Source: Verrucomicrobiota bacterium
Lineage (GTDB): Bacteria > Verrucomicrobiota > Verrucomicrobiia > Methylacidiphilales > Verrucolacustridaceae
Reading direction: 5' to 3'
NCBI GenBank assembly: GCA_010028775.1
Contig: RHAF01000037.1
Location: 1 to 10,981, forward strand
Length of the DNA stretch: 10,981 nucleotides
The translations under genes and the position numbers were made by a program. This document shows, one piece after another, positions 7,176-10,981 of the stretch (positions within the stretch are counted from its first letter, which is position 1; the number at the start of each line of letters is the position of its first letter). A model generated the notes under the pieces. It was not told the origin of the DNA. It did no database searches and saw nothing but the letters and a program-made list of their open reading frames with translations.

Positions 7176-7415
7176 TCAGCTCCTTTCAGTTTCGCTGGGG
7201 TTGAGGGGTCGCCGCGCACCGCACTTCCTGCAACGCAGGGAGTGCCAGGCGTGCTCCCGGGAATTCTTGGCGCCGCAGACAGGGCAGATCACAGCCTCCT
7301 TGTGGCGTTTCCGGTTGAGCGACGCTTTCCATCCTCCAACCATCCACAAGGAAAAGACGATGCCAAGAAAAAGACACAGGTAGACCAGAAGAAGTTGTGA
7401 ACCGGTTAAGGTCAT
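7176..7415 (-). CDS. Small membrane-anchored zinc-ribbon protein
   Basis: A 79-residue protein I do not recognise as a named family. Residues about 7-28 form one hydrophobic membrane segment near the N-terminus, followed by a basic stretch (NRKRHK, 34-39) and a zinc-ribbon-like C-terminal half with CPVC (Cys44, Cys47) and CRKC (Cys62, Cys65). By the positive-inside rule the zinc ribbon should face the cytoplasm. The frame is open further upstream, but I place the start at ATG 7415 because that overlaps the stop of the tonB-like gene as ATGA and has a purine-rich GGGGGAG a few bases upstream, whereas the extension is Gly/Ser-rich shadow sequence. The stop is 3 nt before the guaB3 start. A role in the operon is unknown; adaptor or metal-binding functions are guesses. 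Confidence 0.7.
   Translation of the reverse strand: MTLTGSQLLLVYLCLFLGIVFSLWMVGGWKASLNRKRHKEAVICPVCGAKNSREHAWHSLRCRKCGARRPLNPSETERS
7180..7185 (-). promoter_or_regulatory. Strong Shine-Dalgarno of guaB3
   Basis: Read on the minus strand this is AAGGAG, 7 nt before the guaB3 ATG. It lies inside the last codons of the preceding zinc-ribbon gene. It is the only near-consensus Shine-Dalgarno noted at a gene start in the window and it selects ATG 7172 over the second ATG at 7166. Confidence 0.8.
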
Positions 7416-8134
7416 GGTTGTCTCTCCCCCGGAACTGGTTCCACCGCCCACAAGATTTTCACCCGACCCCACTCCACCCACCTCCCCGGCTCCGGCTCAA
7501 AACGCCATCCTCTCAGGAGATTGGAAGCCTCGCGATCTGCCCCCGGGTCACCCGTGGTTCCCTCTAGGAAGACAAACCGAACAGCCCCGTCCTCATCCAC
7601 CCCCAACCGGGCGCTGGTGGGCTCGAGTGCATGCGAACTCTGCAAAGCGGGCAAGCTGAGGGTTTTGGCACCCAGACGATCTTTCAGTCCACCTTCAAGA
7701 TCAAACCATGTCTTGGCCGTCGCGCGTCCGCCCTCTCGGGGTCGGCCAGCCAGGGGCTTCGAACGGTACGAGGCAATCGAGTTGGCGGCCCGCACCGGTA
7801 AGGGTGCGTCCGCGCCCAAACCGTTGGGGTGATACTCCGGCATGGACACGGTTTCCTGCACCGCCCAACCCGTTTCGCTCCAGGGCAGGGTCACCTTTCC
7901 CGCCAGCAACCCCGGCCTGGGCCTGGGCAAGACGATCGCCGAGGGATCGTAAATGGAGGCCAACCCCGCCTCCGCTCCCTCCCCGCCCAGCAAGGTAACC
8001 TTGCCCGGACCGTGCGGGGGGATGCGGATGAACTCCCCGGGATCACGGAACAGGGAGAAAGCCAGGGCATGTGCTCCCAGGGAAATCGCCAGGAAAAGCG
8101 TCAGTTGGCCCCGAATCCGGGAGGAAATTTTCAC
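7412..8134 (-). CDS. TonB-like energy transducer protein
   Basis: A 240-residue protein directly after exbB and exbD. The N-terminus has a short cytoplasmic head, then a single membrane segment (about 11-29) containing S18-x3-H22, the same Ser-x3-His pattern as the functional pair in the TonB membrane helix. The middle, expected in the periplasm, is moderately Pro-rich (70-75 PRPRPG) but without the long Pro-Lys/Glu repeats of classical TonB. The last 60-70 residues (ARLGVDEDGAV, then a helix, then GWRFEPE and RVKILWAVEP) resemble the beta-alpha-beta layout of a TonB C-terminal domain, though divergent. TonB carries proton-motive energy to outer-membrane receptors. The start is GTG at 8134, overlapping the exbD stop as GTGA. 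The alternative is a periplasmic partner of a Tol-Pal-like or other ExbBD-driven machine. Confidence 0.68.
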   Translation of the reverse strand: MKISSRIRGQLTLFLAISLGAHALAFSLFRDPGEFIRIPPHGPGKVTLLGGEGAEAGLASIYDPSAIVLPRPRPGLLAGKVTLPWSETGWAVQETVSMPEYHPNGLGADAPLPVRAANSIASYRSKPLAGRPREGGRATAKTWFDLEGGLKDRLGAKTLSLPALQSSHALEPTSARLGVDEDGAVRFVFLEGTTGDPGADREASNLLRGWRFEPEPGRWVEWGRVKILWAVEPVPGERQP

Positions 8135-8550
8135 GGAGCCGGATCGCTGGAGCGCGAGGCCAGGACCGCCGAAAGCCCGTTCTGTACCACCGCATCCAGC
8201 AGTTGGGCCACCACCCCGTGGCGCAACTCACGGTCCGCCCGCACCACCACCACCGCCCGTGGCTCTGCCTTGGCCAGGCGTGCCAGTTCCACCCGAAGTT
8301 TACCCAGATCAGTCACCCGATCGTTGAAGAAGATCTGCGGGGTGGCACCCGCCGTCGCCGTGATCACATAGCGTGTGTCATTCACTCCGCCCTTCGACTG
8401 CCCCGGGGAGGGGGGATCCACCACAATTCCCGGCTGAAAGACAAAGCTCGAGGTAAGGAGAAAAAAAATCAGCAGGAGTAGGATGACATCCACCAAAGGG
8501 GCCACATCCAACGGCCCCCGCAAAACCCGGACTTGGGTCCGGATTTTCAT
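8131..8550 (-). CDS. exbD: ExbD/TolR-type biopolymer transport protein
   Basis: A 139-residue inner-membrane protein with one N-terminal membrane helix, PLVDVILLLLIFFLLTSSF (18-36). It holds the family's essential Asp (Asp21), which takes part in proton flow. The periplasmic remainder includes PQIFFNDRVTDLGKLRVELARL and VVVVRADRELRHGVVAQLLDAV, the typical ExbD/TolR globular domain. With ExbB it forms the proton-driven motor that energises a TonB- or TolA-type transducer. The ATG at 8550 overlaps the exbB stop (ATGA). The same frame stays open far upstream, but that part is antisense-like shadow coding across exbB, so the ATG in the overlap is the real start. ExbD versus TolR cannot be told with certainty; the tonB-like gene next to it favours ExbD. 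Confidence 0.92.
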   Translation of the reverse strand: MKIRTQVRVLRGPLDVAPLVDVILLLLIFFLLTSSFVFQPGIVVDPPSPGQSKGGVNDTRYVITATAGATPQIFFNDRVTDLGKLRVELARLAKAEPRAVVVVRADRELRHGVVAQLLDAVVQNGLSAVLASRSSDPAP

Positions 8551-9233
8551 GGAGCCGGTTTTTCCGTCTTCAGGGCCGTGGTCACCGGGGTGCTTACCGC
8601 CGTGGGACGGAATCGCCCGCCCTCCTTGAGAATCTGGATCATCTCGATTCCTGCCCGCTCCATGTCGTTCACCTCGGCGCTCATCCTCGAGGCGAGGTAG
8701 TTGTAAGCCACGTAGGCGGGAATCGCCACCACCAGGCCTCCCGCGGTCGTCAACAATGCCTCCCACACCCCTCCCGCCAGCTCCCCCACCGGCACCGTGC
8801 CCCTCGCCCCGCTCACCGTCTGGAACACATGGATCATCCCGGTCACCGTTCCGAGTAGCCCCAACAACGGGGAGATGTATCCGACCGTCGCAAGGATGGA
8901 GAGGTTTTTCTCCAGCCGCGGCACCTGCAGTTGCCCCACCTCCTGCAGAGACTCGCGCAAATCCATCAGGGGCATGTCCCTCTTGAGCAGGGCCGCCTGG
9001 ATGACCCGGACCGAGGGACCATGGGCCTCGTCGCAACGTTCCAAAGCCTCTTGGTATCGGCCCTCCTTCACCAGGGACGCAATCCCGTCCAAAAACGGAT
9101 CCAGCGGGATACTGATCTTGCGGTATTCGAACATCCTCTCGGCAAAAACCGCCGCCGCCACCACGCTCGCACCCAGGATGACCCACATGATGGGGCCGCC
9201 CAGACGCATCAACTCAAAAAGGGTCGAGGGCAT
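8547..9233 (-). CDS. exbB: ExbB/TolQ-type (MotA/TolQ/ExbB) proton channel protein
   Basis: A 228-residue inner-membrane protein with three membrane segments (about 13-32, 112-135 and 157-180) and a cytoplasmic region between the first two, as in ExbB/TolQ. The signature block ATVGYISPLLGLLGTVTGMI (115-134) is followed by a second conserved segment, LAGGVWEALLTTAGGLVVAIPAYVAYN in family pattern, around 152-178. It pairs with ExbD as the stator of a proton-driven motor. The frame is open upstream, but I start at ATG 9233 because the extension overlaps leuB and carries no family sequence, and AGAAAGAG just upstream can serve as a weak ribosome site. The start is 8 nt after the leuB stop. Confidence 0.93.
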   Translation of the reverse strand: MPSTLFELMRLGGPIMWVILGASVVAAAVFAERMFEYRKISIPLDPFLDGIASLVKEGRYQEALERCDEAHGPSVRVIQAALLKRDMPLMDLRESLQEVGQLQVPRLEKNLSILATVGYISPLLGLLGTVTGMIHVFQTVSGARGTVPVGELAGGVWEALLTTAGGLVVAIPAYVAYNYLASRMSAEVNDMERAGIEMIQILKEGGRFRPTAVSTPVTTALKTEKPAP

Positions 9234-9241
9234 GTCTCTTT

Positions 9242-10348
9242 CTAGGGCTTTCCAGTCTGGGAAGCGATCCTTCGGGCGACTTCCTTGGCCATCTCCCGGG
9301 TTCCCACGCTTTTCTCCCCCGGGGCCACAATATCGGCCGTTCTCCACCCATCCCGGATCGCCCCCGCCACCGCTTGGCGGATGGCTTGCGCCGCCTCCGG
9401 CGATTCAAAGCTCATCTCCAGCATCAAGGCAAGGGAGAGGATCTGTGCCAAGGGGTTGGCGATTCCCTTGCCGGCGATATCGGGGGCCGACCCTCCCGCC
9501 GGCTCGTACAAACCGAAGCTCCCCTGCCCCAACGATGCGCTGGGCAACATCCCCAACGAACCCGCCACCGCCGCCGCCTCGTCGCTGATGATGTCCCCGA
9601 AAAGGTTTTCACAAAGCAATACGTCGAACCGGCCGGGATCACGCACCAGCTGCATGGCCGCATTGTCCACATAGATGAAATCCAGGGTGATGCCGGCATG
9701 CCGGGCGGCCACCCCTTTGACCACCTTGCGCCAAAGCAGGCTGGTTTCCAAAACGTTGGCCTTGTCCACCAGCGTAACCCTTTTCTTTCTTCCCGCCGCC
9801 GCACGAAAAGCCACCTCGGTCACCCTCTCAATCTCTTGTGTCTCATAGGCCATTGTGTCCACCGCCCTCTCCCCCTGGGCCGTCTTCACCGTCTCCTTGG
9901 GTTTTCCAAAATAAAGACCCCCCGTAAGCTCCCGGACCACCAACACGTCAAAACCGCCCGCCACCCGGTCTGCCCGCAGCGGCGAACATCCCGCCAGTTC
10001 GGGATAAAGCACCGCCGGCCTCAGGTTGACGTATAAACCGAAGATCTTGCGCAGGGGCAACAACGCCGCCCTCTCCGGTTGCTCGTTGGGTGGCATATTT
10101 TCCCATTTGGGACCTCCCACGCTGCCGAAGAGAACCGCCCGGGCCGCACGGCAGAGCTCCACCGTGTCCTCGGGCAGGGCCTTGCCTCTGGCATCAATCG
10201 CCGCACCCCCGACCAGCCCCTCTTTCCACTCCAGCTGGAAACCATAGGCCTTTTCGACCACTGTTCCGACCTCGCGGGTTGCCGCCATCACCTCGGGACC
10301 AATTCCGTCCCCGGCCAAAACCGCCACCACTCCTTTGGGCACTGCCAT
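9242..10348 (-). CDS. leuB: 3-isopropylmalate dehydrogenase
   Basis: A 368-residue cytoplasmic enzyme of the isocitrate/isopropylmalate dehydrogenase family. It oxidises and decarboxylates (2R,3S)-3-isopropylmalate with NAD+ to 2-oxoisocaproate in leucine synthesis. Seen in order: AGDGIGPEV at 12-20, the substrate-binding arginines Arg100 and Arg110 (LRKIFGLYVNLRP), Arg139 in RELTGGLYFG with catalytic Tyr146, catalytic Lys196 in DKANVL, Asp228 in DNAAMQL, and GDIISDEAA with the metal-binding Asp252 and Asp256. GSAPDIAGKGIANP (286-299) is the NAD+-binding block. The FGLYVNLRP and GGLYFG forms fit LeuB rather than isocitrate or tartrate dehydrogenase. It is the first gene of the minus-strand run and diverges from a hypothetical gene. 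No other leu genes are in the window. Confidence 0.96.
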   Translation of the reverse strand: MAVPKGVVAVLAGDGIGPEVMAATREVGTVVEKAYGFQLEWKEGLVGGAAIDARGKALPEDTVELCRAARAVLFGSVGGPKWENMPPNEQPERAALLPLRKIFGLYVNLRPAVLYPELAGCSPLRADRVAGGFDVLVVRELTGGLYFGKPKETVKTAQGERAVDTMAYETQEIERVTEVAFRAAAGRKKRVTLVDKANVLETSLLWRKVVKGVAARHAGITLDFIYVDNAAMQLVRDPGRFDVLLCENLFGDIISDEAAAVAGSLGMLPSASLGQGSFGLYEPAGGSAPDIAGKGIANPLAQILSLALMLEMSFESPEAAQAIRQAVAGAIRDGWRTADIVAPGEKSVGTREMAKEVARRIASQTGKP

Positions 10349-10422
10349 CTACCATTGTTAAATCCTCACCCCTTATGACTCAAGCATTCGACACCCCAAA
10401 AAACCCTTTCTATCCTCACCTT
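10349..10422. promoter_or_regulatory. Divergent gap between leuB and the hypothetical gene
   Basis: This 74-nt gap must hold or adjoin the promoters for the leuB operon and for the plus-strand pair. A weak minus-strand candidate is TTGAGT followed about 17 nt later by TAACAA. The nonamer atcctcacc occurs twice (10362-10370 and 10412-10420), each time 2-4 nt before an ATG (10375 and 10423) in the same plus-strand frame. No Shine-Dalgarno is seen for either direction. No T-box or leucine leader peptide is recognisable. Confidence 0.3.
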
Positions 10423-10704
10423 ATGTCCTCCGCCGAATCCCGCCTTCACTCCGCCCTTTCTGAATATTTGACCACCGTCCGCCAGGGGTCATCGGCCTCT
10501 TCCCAGGCTGCCTGGTCTGAAAAGCTCAAATCCTCCATGGTGACCTTGGAAAAACTTGAAACAGAACTCGGATCAAAAATCGATCCGCGGGTCCGCCACT
10601 TCATGGAATCCAAAAGCTACCGCAAGGCCCACGATTACCTCGCCACTCTCCTCGCCTCCAAGCTGGCCAATCCCACGGAAACCCGCCAAAATTGCCGAGC
10701 ATGA
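10423..10704 (+). CDS. Conserved-looking hypothetical protein, 93 residues
   Basis: A small soluble, largely helical protein with no recognised motif. The N-terminal half has a heptad-like helix (LHSALSEYLTTVRQ, then WSEKLKSSMVTLEKLETEL). The C-terminal half contains DPRVRHFMESKSYRKAHDYL (54-73), a charged block with the look of a conserved helical family in Verrucomicrobia-like genomes; that recollection is untested. There is no signal peptide or membrane segment. I start at ATG 10423 because it leaves 74 nt for divergent promoters. An in-frame ATG at 10375 would add 16 residues. The stop overlaps the next start (ATGA), so the two genes are probably co-translated. Confidence 0.65.
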   Translation: MSSAESRLHSALSEYLTTVRQGSSASSQAAWSEKLKSSMVTLEKLETELGSKIDPRVRHFMESKSYRKAHDYLATLLASKLANPTETRQNCRA

Positions 10705-10981
10705 GTTCCACGCCCCGTTATTACTACGTGGATGCCCAAAACCAGGCCGCCGGGCCGATCCCCATGCCCGAGCTCCAGTCTCTCCAAGCCTCTGGGACCA
10801 TCACGGACTCCACCCTGGTTGTCATCGAGGGCGGTCAGGACTGGGTCGCCTTCTCCACCCTGAGACCTTCTGCCCAACCCGCTCCCCAGGCGGCCGCATC
10901 CGTGACGATTGCACCCAAACCTGCCCCGACCTCATCAACCCCCTCCAGCCAATCCGAACCCGCGTGGGCTACCCAACTTCT
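10701..10981 (+). CDS. GYF_2-domain protein, 5' part
   Basis: The frame is open from ATG 10701 to the right edge (93 residues seen). Residues 7 to about 54 match the GYF_2 (DUF4339) pattern: YYYVDAQNQAAGP, an ELQSLQASGTI helix and turn, TLVV, then a conserved Trp (W48) in QDWVAFSTL. GYF-like domains usually bind proline-rich peptides or sit as cytoplasmic sensors before a membrane domain. From about 55 the sequence is an Ala/Pro/Ser-rich linker (QPAPQAAAS, KPAPTSSTPSS), so a further domain, often membrane-spanning in such proteins, is expected beyond the window. Its start overlaps the stop of the upstream hypothetical gene, which suggests joint function. Confidence 0.82.
   Translation, partial: MSSTPRYYYVDAQNQAAGPIPMPELQSLQASGTITDSTLVVIEGGQDWVAFSTLRPSAQPAPQAAASVTIAPKPAPTSSTPSSQSEPAWATQL

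Noticed and set aside
8461..8468. Run of eight A (T on the coding strand) inside exbD, possible terminator tail
   Set aside because: It encodes the Ile-Phe-Phe stretch of the membrane helix and has no hairpin before it.
8551..9186. Upstream extension of the exbD frame, giving a 351-residue protein
   Set aside because: The extension is Gly/Arg-rich sequence in an alternate frame of exbB. The family sequence begins at ATG 8550, in a stop/start overlap.
9234..9347. 38-residue N-terminal extension of exbB
   Set aside because: It overlaps the end of leuB and has no ExbB-like sequence. ATG 9233 gives a normal family N-terminus.
8797..9588. 263-residue plus-strand open frame opposite exbB and leuB
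   Set aside because: It is Ser/Pro/Arg-rich low-complexity sequence crossing two real genes on the other strand.
1..10981. CRISPR array, tRNA, complete insertion sequence or prophage
   Set aside because: I saw no regularly spaced direct repeats, no tRNA-like cloverleaf sequence, and no transposase, integrase or phage protein.

Overview
This window looks like ordinary chromosome from a GC-rich Gram-negative bacterium, most likely a member of the Verrucomicrobiota (Opitutia-like). That placement is inference. It rests on the overall flavour of the proteins, on a CBS-less GuaB3-type IMP dehydrogenase next to a TonB/ExbB/ExbD set, on a GYF_2 protein, on palindromic intergenic repeats and on the scarcity of Shine-Dalgarno sequences. 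A 16S rRNA tree or protein search would be needed to confirm it. I see no tRNA, rRNA, CRISPR array, complete insertion sequence or phage gene.

Left part, plus strand (1-5853). The window opens inside the 3' end of rsmE (16S rRNA m3U1498 methyltransferase). Its stop codon overlaps the TTG start of a C2-cap HAD phosphatase. After a 123-nt gap comes carB, the full-length large subunit of carbamoyl-phosphate synthase, with no carA beside it. Next is a 357-residue fusion of a HAD hydrolase domain to a Nudix domain, with a palindromic element at each end. Then comes a 74-residue iron-sulfur protein made of two CDGSH motifs.

Middle (5854-6008). The convergent gap holds hairpins (a third one runs into the guaB3 stop) and a short stretch resembling REP/RAYT-associated repeats.

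Right part, minus strand (10348 down to 6009). Six tightly packed genes run leuB, exbB, exbD, a tonB-like gene, a small membrane zinc-ribbon gene and guaB3. They are joined by ATGA or GTGA overlaps or gaps of 8 nt or less, so they are probably one transcript. Branched-chain amino-acid synthesis (LeuB) and purine synthesis (GuaB3) thus bracket an energy-transduction complex in which ExbB/ExbD would use the proton gradient to drive a TonB-like periplasm-spanning protein.

Right edge, plus strand. Divergent from leuB are a 93-residue hypothetical protein and, overlapping it by ATGA, a GYF_2-domain protein that runs off the window.

No clearly new biological system stands out. The best candidates for a second look are the HAD-Nudix fusion with an altered HAD motif I, the operon linking leuB and guaB3 to TonB/ExbBD, the small zinc-ribbon membrane protein in that operon, and the palindromic elements around the fusion gene and in the convergent gap.
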